From Pseudomaricurvus albidus (GTDB lineage Bacteria > Pseudomonadota > Gammaproteobacteria > Pseudomonadales > Cellvibrionaceae): a stretch of DNA of 64,000 nt. Where the stretch lies: NCBI RefSeq assembly GCF_018863235.1, contig NZ_JAHKRS010000002.1:558001-622000 (forward strand). Direction: 5' to 3'. A program made the translations under genes and the position numbers. A model generated the notes under the pieces. That model was not told the DNA's origin, searched no databases, and saw only the letters and a list, made by a program, of their open reading frames with translations. The first letter of the stretch is position 1; every line of letters starts with the position of its first letter. Of this stretch, positions 1-8,495 are shown one piece after another.

Positions 1-1160
1 TGATGTTCGATTTCTTCGCGGATACGCTCAGCGCGATCCAGTGATTGCTGGGCGTTTTGGTTTGGCGCCAGTAACATGAAAGAATCATCACCAAAGCGAG
101 CCAGAGTCTCACCGGGCAGGGCATGTTTGCTCAGGAGCGCAGCCAGATCACCCAGAGCCAAATCGGAGCCGGCAACTCCCATGGTGGGCTGAATGTGATC
201 GGAGAAACTGTCGACCTCAATGTGCAGCACCGTGGTTGTGCAGCCTTCGTTGATGGCTCTGGAAACTTCTTTTTCCAGTTGTCCGACCAGGTACAGCCGG
301 TTATAGAGGCCGGTGACCAGATCCTGATCTTTAATCTTCTGCAGCTCGGCCTGGAGCTGTTCGTTATTGGCCTGATTGGCGCGGATCACAAATTCAATAC
401 AGGCTTCTTCGTCGTAAACTGCCCGGGAGACATCGAGACTGACGTTGCAGGGCTTGCCATCGTGAGTGATACCACTAAAACTCAGCTGGCAGTTTTCCGC
501 TTCATCCCCTTTGAGGGTGAAGTCTTTCAGAAATTGTTTGACGTGTTTCTGGTCTTCGTCATTGACCATATCGATGACGGGCATGCATTCAATATCGTCA
601 CGATCATCGTAGCCGAAACAGTCGGCGAATGACTGGTTGGCGTAGAGGTACATGCCGTCCTGAACGTAGGCAATGGCGTCGCGGGAGCTGTCCAGCAGCT
701 GTTGGCTGCGGCGCTCGGCTTCCTTGAGTTTAAAGTCAGCACGACGACGCTGCTGGCGTTGTTCGCGGTTTTCCATTTCTCTCTGGATGACCAGCAGCAG
801 ATGCTGATCCTGATCCAGAGGCACCACATCACTGGCACCGATCTTGAGGCCGTCGACCACGGCCTGATTGGCCTCTATGCTCTGTTCAGCGGCTTTTTCG
901 CTGATTAAAATCATGGGCACGTCTTTATTCAGACGTTTGATCTGCCTCAGGGCATTGGCGGGAGGGAGTTGGGAGCAGGCATCTTCTGCGATCAACAGAT
1001 CCCAGCTTTGCTCCTGCAGCAGTTTGGTCAGAACTTCTTCGCTTTCGACGTGTTGCGCCCGGGTTGGGCGGCCAGCGTTATTGAGCATACTGATCAGGCG
1101 TTCCACTTCTTTGCGTGAATCGTTGACGATCAGAAGACGGATGGTCTCATTGGCGTTCAT
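1..1160 (-). CDS. fimX: FimX-like receiver-PAS-GGDEF(-EAL) protein, 3' end outside window
   Basis: The start codon is at 1158-1160 and the frame runs open off the left edge, giving about 386 visible residues. The N-terminus (MNANETIRLLIVNDSRKE) resembles a receiver domain, but it has ND-S where an acidic phosphorylation pocket is expected, so it is probably a degenerate receiver. A PAS domain follows at about residues 130-240 and a GGDEF-type domain from about 255. The signature there reads RFGDDSF rather than GGDEF, so cyclase activity is unlikely. This order and the degenerate motif match FimX, the polar c-di-GMP receptor that controls type IV pilus assembly. An EAL domain would be expected beyond the edge. 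The next gene upstream encodes a PilZ protein on the same strand. FimX identity is inferred from domain order and motif. Confidence 0.8.
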   Translation of the reverse strand, partial: MNANETIRLLIVNDSRKEVERLISMLNNAGRPTRAQHVESEEVLTKLLQEQSWDLLIAEDACSQLPPANALRQIKRLNKDVPMILISEKAAEQSIEANQAVVDGLKIGASDVVPLDQDQHLLLVIQREMENREQRQQRRRADFKLKEAERRSQQLLDSSRDAIAYVQDGMYLYANQSFADCFGYDDRDDIECMPVIDMVNDEDQKHVKQFLKDFTLKGDEAENCQLSFSGITHDGKPCNVSLDVSRAVYDEEACIEFVIRANQANNEQLQAELQKIKDQDLVTGLYNRLYLVGQLEKEVSRAINEGCTTTVLHIEVDSFSDHIQPTMGVAGSDLALGDLAALLSKHALPGETLARFGDDSFMLLAPNQNAQQSLDRAERIREEIEH

Positions 1161-1506
1161 ACTGCGGTTGTATTTCCCTGTTCAAGCTTGGGCGAGATCC
1201 GGTCTGCATGGTGGACAGATAGCATCACTTTATTTAATGGTTGGTACTTTCGATAGTGCTTTTTTGCACAATCGTTACTGCGTCAATATCCTGATGTTCG
1301 CAGCTGGTACGTACGTACCATGTGGCTTAGAGTCAATGATTCTAACGTTTGAGCACACATAAAGACAGACTACGCTAAATAAAAGCTGGCTCAAAGCCGT
1401 GCATGGGCTTGAGGAGGAATTATGTGACAAGTGTTGCAGAACATAATGTCCAAATGCCTTATAGAAGTCGTCATGTGCCAAGGGGGCGAATTTGATGCCA
1501 CTGGCG
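1161..1506. other. Intergenic region upstream of the FimX-like gene
   Basis: This is the leader region between the PilZ gene (ending at 1507) and the FimX-like gene (starting at 1160). I see no convincing coding sequence. It contains a 16-bp perfect palindrome at 1305-1320 and is fairly AT-rich near 1220-1270, which would suit a promoter for the FimX-like gene. No clear terminator follows the PilZ gene. Confidence 0.5.
1305..1320. promoter_or_regulatory. 16-bp perfect palindrome, possible operator
   Basis: The sequence TGGTACGTACGTACCA reads the same on both strands. It lies about 145 bp upstream of the FimX-like start, within the only intergenic space available for its promoter. A dimeric regulator could bind here, but no known regulator is recognised. 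Confidence 0.35.
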
Positions 1507-3303
1507 TCACCAGCTTTCCGGGAAATCGTCCGCAGCAGGAGGTGCTTCATGGTTGTCCCTGTGGGCTGCCTCAACCGGCCGATAACGAAACAGGTTAATG
1601 CTTGAGCTGCTGTAAAGCAGGTGGCTCAGTTGCACGGTGGAGGTGTCACCCCGGTAGTTTATCCGGGCCTTGTTGCCCGCACGGAACGGGTAGCTGGCGG
1701 TGATCAAGGCTTTTTCATTAAAGTGCGTACCGGCTTTCTCTGAGCTTAAACCGCGCATATACACATTGTCGCGACCGGATTTTTGCAGTTGCTGTACGGC
1801 AATAGCCCGCGCCTGCTGGGCAATCAGCTGAATTCCCAGTTGCGACATCCCCTTGTGCTGTTTGACCCAGCGGATAACCCCCAGATTCCAGTGGGCAGCC
1901 TCGGGATCGCGCACGGCGACCAGTTCGCCGGTTTTGACCTGGGCGGGGATCTCCTGGTGCCAGTTCAAGCCGACCCCCCCCGTGCTGATGTCAGAAATCT
2001 GAATTTGGTAAAGCGGATATTTGGTTGAACGTGACGAGGTGGCGGGCTCGCTGGTCAGGTTCAGGGATTTGCCGGTATGGGTACGGGCTTCCGGATCGGC
2101 ATCAAAGGCTTCATCCCAGGGGTCGTAATCTGCGGTCAGCCCCTGAACGCGAAACTGGCGGCTCATCGGATTTCGGGCGTTGCAGCGGTAGCGCAGGAAA
2201 TGTTCGAAACTTTCCTGTCCACAAAGATGGTAGTGGACGCTGGTCAAGCCAACGGCTATTTCCAGAAGGTTTTTTGAGGCTTTGCGCGGTTGGTAGCGGC
2301 GGAATTCTTCTCCCCAGGCGCCAAGCACGTGAGCGAGGAGTCGCGGGTTCATGTTGCCGGGCACGGTTATGGGGCTGTGTTCACTGGGGCCCTGCTCCTC
2401 AATCCGTTTCAGGGCACTGAGCAGTGGCTGCAGGTTCAGTTCACGCAGGACTCGTGTCGCGGAAGTCTCACCGTGACAGAGCTGACTTTTATAGCGCGGT
2501 GACAGATTGTCATTGAGATCGGTGGCGTAGTGGTTTTCACTGTTTTCCTGGAACGGGGCCAGGTGAGCGAGGGCGCTCCAGCTTTCCAGTGCGTCAAAGA
2601 CGATTTCAACTTCCTGTTGCCGCAGTTGGCTGTGATGGCAGCACGCCAGCAGTAAAACCCGCTGGAAAGCCTGATCGATGGTGGTTTTTTGCAGCTGTTT
2701 CAGTTGGGGGTCGCGACAGCCTCTATTGAGCAGGTTCAGCGATTCCGCCAGACGATAAAGGGAGTAAAGTTCCAGCCAGTACTGACTGGAGACCGGTGTG
2801 TAGATCTGCGAATTGCGCAGCAGCTGAAGCCCCATTCCACTGATTGCCCGGTGTATTGCGAGGACCAGTCGTTTGCGTTCGTCGTCTTTGAATTTGCCGT
2901 CGGGTTGTTTTTGCACCATGGCCCGGACAACGAGGCTGTAGCCGTTACTCATGTGTTTTTGCAGCGCCTGGGCAATGATGGCCGTTTTCATGGCGCTGTC
3001 GGGCATGATCAGAGGTTGGTCGAGAAACGATTTGGTCAGCCCCAGGATGCATTGCTGTACATAGGGACGTAGGTGTTCAAGGATCTCCAGACGGTTGGCC
3101 GGGGACGTGTCCAGTCGGCACACTTCCGGCAAGGCTTGATACAGCACAACACTGGTGTGATTGATGCGGGTTGCGGGCAGATGGCTAGCCCAGTCGGCGA
3201 CTTTACCGGCGCGATTACTTTGGCAAAAGCTGAGAATCGGTTGGTTCTGGTCGGGAAGACGCAGTCGCTTTACCAGTTCCAGCATGGGAGTATCAGGCTT
3301 CAT
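1507..3303 (-). CDS. PilZ-domain protein, 598 aa, linked to the FimX-like gene
   Basis: This is a soluble protein without signal peptide or membrane segments. The first ~400 residues are helical and unassigned. A PilZ-like domain is visible at about residues 425-500: ISDISTGGVGLNW corresponds to the conserved D-x-S-x-x-G core, followed by the strand pattern LGVIRWVKQ. PilZ domains bind c-di-GMP, but the N-terminal arginine motif (RxxxR) is not obvious, so binding is uncertain. It lies upstream of the FimX-like gene on the same strand, separated by about 350 bp, an arrangement I recall from Pseudomonas. A role in c-di-GMP control of pili or surface behaviour is inferred from context only. Confidence 0.7.
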   Translation of the reverse strand: MKPDTPMLELVKRLRLPDQNQPILSFCQSNRAGKVADWASHLPATRINHTSVVLYQALPEVCRLDTSPANRLEILEHLRPYVQQCILGLTKSFLDQPLIMPDSAMKTAIIAQALQKHMSNGYSLVVRAMVQKQPDGKFKDDERKRLVLAIHRAISGMGLQLLRNSQIYTPVSSQYWLELYSLYRLAESLNLLNRGCRDPQLKQLQKTTIDQAFQRVLLLACCHHSQLRQQEVEIVFDALESWSALAHLAPFQENSENHYATDLNDNLSPRYKSQLCHGETSATRVLRELNLQPLLSALKRIEEQGPSEHSPITVPGNMNPRLLAHVLGAWGEEFRRYQPRKASKNLLEIAVGLTSVHYHLCGQESFEHFLRYRCNARNPMSRQFRVQGLTADYDPWDEAFDADPEARTHTGKSLNLTSEPATSSRSTKYPLYQIQISDISTGGVGLNWHQEIPAQVKTGELVAVRDPEAAHWNLGVIRWVKQHKGMSQLGIQLIAQQARAIAVQQLQKSGRDNVYMRGLSSEKAGTHFNEKALITASYPFRAGNKARINYRGDTSTVQLSHLLYSSSSINLFRYRPVEAAHRDNHEAPPAADDFPESW

Positions 3304-3459
3304 TCAGGCTTCGTTATCGTTTTGGGTATGGCTTGGTATCGGTTGTGTGACCTAAGTCTTTGACATTTAAGTGCCATGAGATTTCTTGGTACCTTTTTAC
3401 CCATTATAGAGGTGATTTACTAGGTCTCTCCTATATAAGCGGCCAATAATCCTGATTTT

Positions 3460-4464
3460 TTAGAAAATTAAGGTTTTATTTAATGCGCCGGGCTCTTCTC
3501 TGGCCAGTTTGGGTACCAGAAAACCGGGTAGCCGAGCCTGCATTTGCTGATGCAGTGCGACAGCGTCTGCATCATTCACTGCAAAGTGGGCGGCACCTTG
3601 AACCTTGTCCAGCAGGTGCAGGTAGTAAGGCAGTACCCCCGCTGCGAAAAGGGCTTCGCTGAGGGCGACCTGTGTGTCCAGATCATCGTTCACGCCTTTC
3701 ATTAGCACCGCCTGATTCAGTACGGTCACACCGGCGTGGCGCAGCCGCTGGATGCTTAGCGTGACTTCATCATCCAGTTCATTGGGGTGGTTGGTGTGCA
3801 GTACCAGTACGCTTTGCAAACGGGTTTCTGCCAGCCAGCTCAGGGTTTCGGCGGTGATGCGCTGGGGAATAACCACCGGCAGCCGTGTGTGTACCCGCAG
3901 GCGCTGGATGTGGGGAATCTGCACCAGCTGATCGACCATCCACTGCAATTGCCGGTCGGGGCTGGCGAGGGGGTCGCCACCACTGAAGATCACTTCGCGG
4001 ATACTGTCGTCGGCGCGAATAGTCTCAAAGACCTGCAGCCACTGCTGGCGGCTGGGGTTGTTGTCCTGATAGGGAAACGCCCGGCGGAAACAGTAGCGGC
4101 AGTTGATGGCACAGTTGGGCGCGACAATCAGCAGGACCCGGCCGTGGTATTTGTGCACCAGCCCCTGAGTCGGATTGCTGTTGGCCTCCTCCAGAGGGTC
4201 GTTGCTGTAGCCGGGTGTGATTGTCAGTTCATCGTGAACGGGCAGAATCTGTTTCAGCAGTGGATCGTTGGGATCACCCTTGGTGATGCGATCCAGATAG
4301 GGTCTGGGCGCACGCAACTCAAACAGCTGGCTGGCGGATTCTGCCTGGGGCAACAGCTCCATGGGCAGTTGCAGGTATTCCAGCAGCTCACGGGGGCACC
4401 GAATGGATTGAATCAGTTCTTCCTGCCAGGTAATCAGTGGCCGGTGCGGGAGCAGTTGTGACAT
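3460..4464 (-). CDS. epmB: EF-P lysine 2,3-aminomutase EpmB (radical SAM)
   Basis: EpmB converts (S)-alpha-lysine to (R)-beta-lysine, which EpmA then attaches to elongation factor P. The 334-residue length fits the family. The radical-SAM cluster motif CxxxCxxC is present as Cys118, Cys122 and Cys125 (CAINCRYC), and the GGDPL motif that helps bind SAM follows (VIFSGGDPLA). It is shorter than the catabolic lysine aminomutases, as expected for EpmB. It is divergent from efp (304 bp between starts), with epmA just beyond efp, so the pathway genes are clustered. No epmC-like hydroxylase gene is seen in the window. Confidence 0.95.
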   Translation of the reverse strand: MSQLLPHRPLITWQEELIQSIRCPRELLEYLQLPMELLPQAESASQLFELRAPRPYLDRITKGDPNDPLLKQILPVHDELTITPGYSNDPLEEANSNPTQGLVHKYHGRVLLIVAPNCAINCRYCFRRAFPYQDNNPSRQQWLQVFETIRADDSIREVIFSGGDPLASPDRQLQWMVDQLVQIPHIQRLRVHTRLPVVIPQRITAETLSWLAETRLQSVLVLHTNHPNELDDEVTLSIQRLRHAGVTVLNQAVLMKGVNDDLDTQVALSEALFAAGVLPYYLHLLDKVQGAAHFAVNDADAVALHQQMQARLPGFLVPKLAREEPGALNKTLIF

Positions 4465-4768
4465 GGGGGAGGCTCGTAGAGGTCTGCGGGAAATACGGGC
4501 GCTATTGTACCGTCATTGTCGGGCAGGATGTAGATGGGGGGTTGGACAAGGCAGGAGGTCGATGGGGATGATGGCTCATTGCCAGGGTTGTGTGGTTATC
4601 TTCTGTCCATCCCTGCGCTATAATGGCGCCTCTTTAAAGCATACAATGCGTCGTTTGGCGCTTATTGCGTTGTTACGGCATGGTTGGCAACTCTTGGTCA
4701 GCTCTGCAATAGCTCTCCTTGGAGCGTGATGACGCAGCACAATTGAACTGGAAAAGATGAGATAAACC
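4465..4768. other. Divergent epmB/efp intergenic region
   Basis: This carries the promoters of two divergent genes. On the plus strand a perfect TATAAT lies at 4619-4624 with a weak -35 (TTATCT, 4596-4601) 17 bp upstream. That would give efp an untranslated leader of roughly 140 nt. No coding sequence is convincing here. Confidence 0.5.
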
Positions 4769-5341
4769 ATGGGTACATACTCCACGAATGAATTCCGCAG
4801 TGGCATGAAGGTCATGCTGGATGGCGAACCTTGTGCCATTCTGGACAACGAATTTGTCAAGCCAGGCAAAGGCCAGGCTTTTAACCGCGTCAAGCTGCGC
4901 AACCTGAACTCCGGTCGGGTCTGGGAGCGTACCTTTAAATCAGGCGAGAGTCTGGAAGCGGCGGACGTGATGGATCACGACATGGAGTATCTCTACACCG
5001 ATGGTGAGTTCTGGCACTTTATGGAGCCCAACACCTTTGAACAGCACCAGGCTGATTCCAAGGCTGTCGGCGACAACGCCAAGTGGCTGAAAGAGCAGGA
5101 CAAGGTGGTTGTGACTTTGTACAACGGGGCGCCACTGGCCGTGACTCCACCCAATCACGTGGATCTGGAAATTGTCGATACCGATCCCGGTGTGAAAGGC
5201 GATACCGCCAACGGTGGCACCAAGCCTGCTACTCTGTCTACCGGTGCTGTGGTCAAAGTGCCTCTGTTCCTGTCCATCGGTGATGTTGTTCGCGTCGATA
5301 CCCGCACCGGTGAATACCAAGGGCGCTCTAAAGAGTCCTGA
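4769..5341 (+). CDS. efp: Elongation factor P
   Basis: EF-P binds between the P and E sites of stalled ribosomes and promotes peptide-bond formation at polyproline stretches. The 190-residue length is typical and the three beta-barrel domains are recognisable. The modification loop reads [11 protein letters not shown], and Lys34 (in PGKGQ) is the residue that receives beta-lysine. This agrees with epmB and epmA flanking the gene. The C-terminus ([17 protein letters not shown]) is the usual family ending. A strong hairpin terminator follows directly. Confidence 0.98.
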   Translation: MGTYSTNEFRSGMKVMLDGEPCAILDNEFVKPGKGQAFNRVKLRNLNSGRVWERTFKSGESLEAADVMDHDMEYLYTDGEFWHFMEPNTFEQHQADSKAVGDNAKWLKEQDKVVVTLYNGAPLAVTPPNHVDLEIVDTDPGVKGDTANGGTKPATLSTGAVVKVPLFLSIGDVVRVDTRTGEYQGRSKES

Positions 5342-5360
5342 TTTCAGTGATGTGATTTCG

Positions 5361-5397
5361 AAAGGCCGGTGGGCGTAATGTCCACCGGCCTTTTTTA
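5361..5397 (+). terminator. Rho-independent terminator of efp
   Basis: A 12-bp perfect GC-rich stem (aaaggccggtgg at 5361-5372 pairing with 5382-5393) has a 9-nt loop and runs into a T tract. It starts 20 nt after the efp stop codon. Confidence 0.9.
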
Positions 5398-5466
5398 TTG
5401 AACGGTGTTTGATCTATGCTTTGCCTGTGGCATTTATTTTTCCTTTTTACGCGGGTGTAATTCCTC

Positions 5467-6420
5467 ATGACCTCATCGGATTGGCAGCCATCGGCGTCTC
5501 TGTCTGCTTTGCAGCAGCGGGCAGAGTTGTATCGCGGTATTCGTGACTTTTTTTATCATCGTCAGGTGAGCGAAGTGGATGTGCCGTCTCTTTCCCGCGC
5601 GGCGGTGTCTGACCCGCACATCGACAGCATCAGTGCGCAGGTCAGCGGTGAAACCCTCTTTCTGCAAACTTCCCCGGAATTTTTCATGAAGCGGCTGTTG
5701 GCCGCAGGCAGTGGTGATATTTACAGTCTCAACAAGGCGTTTCGCAACGGTGAGGCCGGTCGTCGACACAACCCTGAGTTCACCATGCTGGAGTGGTATC
5801 GGTTGGGATGGGATGATCAGCAGTTGATGGATGAAGTGGCAGAGCTGGTCGGAGCCTGTGTGGCCTTGCCTTCGGTGGAGCGATTGTCTTACCGGGACAT
5901 CTTTCAGCGCGAGCTTTCGCTGGATCCTCATACCGCCACGGTTGCAGAGCTGAAACAGATTGCTCAGCAGCACAGCGACATCCATTGGGACGACGATGAT
6001 CGTGATGTCTGGCTTGATGTCTTGATGACCCATGCCATTGAGCCGCGTATGGGAAATGGTCTGGTGTTGGTGTACGACTTTCCGGCCAGTCAGGCGGCTC
6101 TTGCGCGCACGGCGATCGATTCAACCGGGCAGGTTGTCGCCAGGCGGTTTGAAGCCTATGTGGGTGGCGTTGAGCTGGCCAACGGTTACTGGGAATTGTG
6201 CGATGGTGCAGAGCAGGCGCAGCGTCTGCAGGATGATCTGGTCAAGCGCCAGGCGATGAATCTTCCCTGTTATCCTACCGATCAGCATCTGGTCAGTGCG
6301 CTGCACGCCGGTATGCCCGACTGTGCGGGCGTCGCGGTGGGGGTGGATCGACTGCTGATGCTGGTCACCGGATGTTCCGATATTCGCGAATTGCTGGCCT
6401 TTCCATTTGAGCGTGTCTAG
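5467..6420 (+). CDS. epmA: EF-P--(R)-beta-lysine ligase EpmA (GenX/PoxA)
   Basis: EpmA is a paralogue of the class II lysyl-tRNA synthetase catalytic core that lacks the anticodon-binding domain and ligates beta-lysine to EF-P Lys34. At 317 residues it has the right length. Class II motif 2 is visible as FRNGEAGRRHNPEF followed by MLEWY, and motif 3 as GVAVGVDRLLML near the C-terminus. The gene follows efp after a terminator, so it probably has its own promoter in 5398-5466. It forms a complete lysylation module with epmB. Confidence 0.95.
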   Translation: MTSSDWQPSASLSALQQRAELYRGIRDFFYHRQVSEVDVPSLSRAAVSDPHIDSISAQVSGETLFLQTSPEFFMKRLLAAGSGDIYSLNKAFRNGEAGRRHNPEFTMLEWYRLGWDDQQLMDEVAELVGACVALPSVERLSYRDIFQRELSLDPHTATVAELKQIAQQHSDIHWDDDDRDVWLDVLMTHAIEPRMGNGLVLVYDFPASQAALARTAIDSTGQVVARRFEAYVGGVELANGYWELCDGAEQAQRLQDDLVKRQAMNLPCYPTDQHLVSALHAGMPDCAGVAVGVDRLLMLVTGCSDIRELLAFPFERV

Positions 6421-6461
6421 GCCAGCCATTGGAGAAAATCCAGGCCAGTTGGGCGGTGCAC

Positions 6462-7256
6462 TCAGATATTTTGGTTCATATCCATGGCCGGTTGGCAGTC
6501 GAGTTTTCCCACTTCTTTTGCGGGAACCCCTGTAACCACGGTATGTGCGGCGACGGGTTTGAGTACCACGCTGCCGGCACAGACTTTTGAGCCTGCACCC
6601 ACTTCAATATTGCCCAGAATTTTCGCTCCCGGGCCAATCATTACGCCGGCGCGAATTTTGGGGTGGCGATCACCGGACTCTTTACCGGTTCCGCCCAGGG
6701 TCACCGACTGCATGATGGAGACGTTGTCTTCCACGACAGCGGTTTCGCCCACCACAATGCCGGTGGCGTGATCGAGCATGATCCCGCGGCCGATACGGGC
6801 GGCGGGATGAATGTCTACGGCAAACACACTGGAGATGCGGTTCTGCAGAAACAGTGCCATTTCCTTGCGCTTATTGTTCCACAGCCAGTGCCCGACACGG
6901 TGTGCCTGCAAGGCATGATAGCCTTTGAAAAACAAAAACGGGGTGGAGAGATTGTCGCAGGCCGAATCGCGCACCTGAATTGCGGTCAGGTCTTCCCGGG
7001 CGGCAGCGCCAATGGAACTGTCGTTACTCAGCGCCATCTGCACCACCTCGCGAATTTGCATGGCTGAGGCCGCAGGGCTGTCGAGCTTGTTGGCCAGATG
7101 GAAGCTGAGCGCGTCTTCCAGCGTGTTGTGATTGAGAATGGTGGCGTGGTAGAAACTCGCCAAAATCGGTTCTTCGGCAGCCTGCTGTTTTGCTTCTTCA
7201 CGAATGGTCGTCCAGATGGGATCGGACGATATTCCGGTGTTGAGCTTCTCCGACAT
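6462..7256 (-). CDS. cysE: Serine O-acetyltransferase CysE
   Basis: CysE makes O-acetylserine from serine and acetyl-CoA, the first step of cysteine synthesis. The 264-residue protein has the helical N-terminal SATase domain, then a left-handed beta-helix built of hexapeptide repeats from about residue 140. The catalytic region DHATGIVVGETAV is present. It is convergent with epmA (41 bp between stop codons). It is a single-gene unit. Confidence 0.95.
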   Translation of the reverse strand: MSEKLNTGISSDPIWTTIREEAKQQAAEEPILASFYHATILNHNTLEDALSFHLANKLDSPAASAMQIREVVQMALSNDSSIGAAAREDLTAIQVRDSACDNLSTPFLFFKGYHALQAHRVGHWLWNNKRKEMALFLQNRISSVFAVDIHPAARIGRGIMLDHATGIVVGETAVVEDNVSIMQSVTLGGTGKESGDRHPKIRAGVMIGPGAKILGNIEVGAGSKVCAGSVVLKPVAAHTVVTGVPAKEVGKLDCQPAMDMNQNI

Positions 7257-7360
7257 AAAACAGGCTCCTTTTTTGTGGATGCGTCCGTCTGGACACGGGT
7301 GATTCCGGTCATTATCGCCATTCTAAAGTGGCTTGGCCAGAGGCTTGCCCGGACGCCTCT

Positions 7361-8365
7361 CTACCAGGGCATGGACAGCGGCGGTTCCTGCAGGGCGGCC
7401 AGTTGTTCCCGCAACGTCAGGATGTGATCTGACCAGTAGCGCTGGGTGTTGAACCAGGGAAAGCTGTGAGGGAAGGCGGGGTCTTCCCAGCGGCGCGCGA
7501 GCCAGGCGCTGTAATTCATGATGCGTAACGTGCGCAGGGATTCCACCAGGTTGAGCTCGCCACCGTTAAAGCGACAGAATTGCTGATAACCTGAAAGCAC
7601 CTTGTTGAGCTGTCCCTGTTGCTGATCTCGTTCACTGCCAGACAGCAGCATCCACAGATCCTGAACCGCCGGGCCGCTGCGGGTATCGTCGAAATCAACA
7701 AAGTTCGGGATGTCGTCGCGCCACAGAACGTTGCCCGGGTGGCAGTCGCCGTGCAGGCGCAGGGTTTCAAAGTGTGTTTCGGAAAAACGCTGCTGGATGA
7801 TTTTCACCAGATCATCGGTCAGTGTGCGGTAAGACGTTTCCAGTTCCATGGGGATAAACCGGTTTTCCATCAGAAACTCGATGCTGTCGAACGCGTAGGT
7901 GTCAATGCTGATGGCAGGCCGGTGTGTAAACGGTTTCAGGTGACCCACATTGTGCATGCGGCCGAGAAAGCGTCCCATGATTTCCAGATTGTGCAAGTTG
8001 TCCAGTTCAGGCGCGTGTCCGCCGCGGCGTTCAAACAGGGCGAACATAAAACCACCGTGGTCGCGGATGGTATTGCCGTCAGCGTCGGGCAGGGGAGGCA
8101 CAACCGGCAGATCATTTTCCACCAGCTCGGCACAGAAATCGTGCTCCTCCTGTATCTGGGCACGGCTCCAGCGATTGGGACGGTAGAACTTGGCGATCAG
8201 GGGCTGTGCGTCTTCGATGCCGACCTGGTACACCCGGTTCTCGTAGCTGTTAAGCGCGAGGTTGCGGCCGTCGCAGAAATAGCCTTCGGCCTCGACTGCG
8301 TTTAACACCACATCCGGCGTCAGTGCTTCGTAGGGGTGAACTGTTGATGGGGCTGTGTCGTTCAT
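7361..8365 (-). CDS. srkA: Stress response kinase SrkA (YihE/RdoA family)
   Basis: This is a cytoplasmic protein Ser/Thr kinase of the choline-kinase fold that in E. coli counters envelope- and oxidation-linked death. The kinase core is clear: the Brenner motif LHGDCHPGNVLWRD, then FVDFDD carrying the metal-binding Asp. I chose the start at 8363-8365 (MNDTAPSTVHPYEAL, 334 aa) because it matches the family length. The longer frame to 8422 would run into the region just downstream of the upstream gene's terminator (8440-8471). Confidence 0.9.
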   Translation of the reverse strand: MNDTAPSTVHPYEALTPDVVLNAVEAEGYFCDGRNLALNSYENRVYQVGIEDAQPLIAKFYRPNRWSRAQIQEEHDFCAELVENDLPVVPPLPDADGNTIRDHGGFMFALFERRGGHAPELDNLHNLEIMGRFLGRMHNVGHLKPFTHRPAISIDTYAFDSIEFLMENRFIPMELETSYRTLTDDLVKIIQQRFSETHFETLRLHGDCHPGNVLWRDDIPNFVDFDDTRSGPAVQDLWMLLSGSERDQQQGQLNKVLSGYQQFCRFNGGELNLVESLRTLRIMNYSAWLARRWEDPAFPHSFPWFNTQRYWSDHILTLREQLAALQEPPLSMPW

Positions 8366-8439
8366 AATAAGCACTTTATGGTCGCTGAAAAGGATCTGGC
8401 CTGACAATGGCATCGGGGCCACAGGAAGCAGAAAAAGGT

Positions 8440-8471
8440 AGAAAAAAGAAAGGCCCGCTTACCGGGCCTTT
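8440..8471 (-). terminator. Terminator of the FabH-like gene
   Basis: A 9-bp perfect stem (aaaggcccg at 8449-8457 with 8463-8471) is followed on the minus strand by a long T-rich run (the A-rich stretch just below 8449). It lies 25 nt past the stop of the ketoacyl synthase gene and separates it from srkA. Confidence 0.85.
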
Positions 8472-8495
8472 CTGACTGACTCAGGTTAGAGCGGA

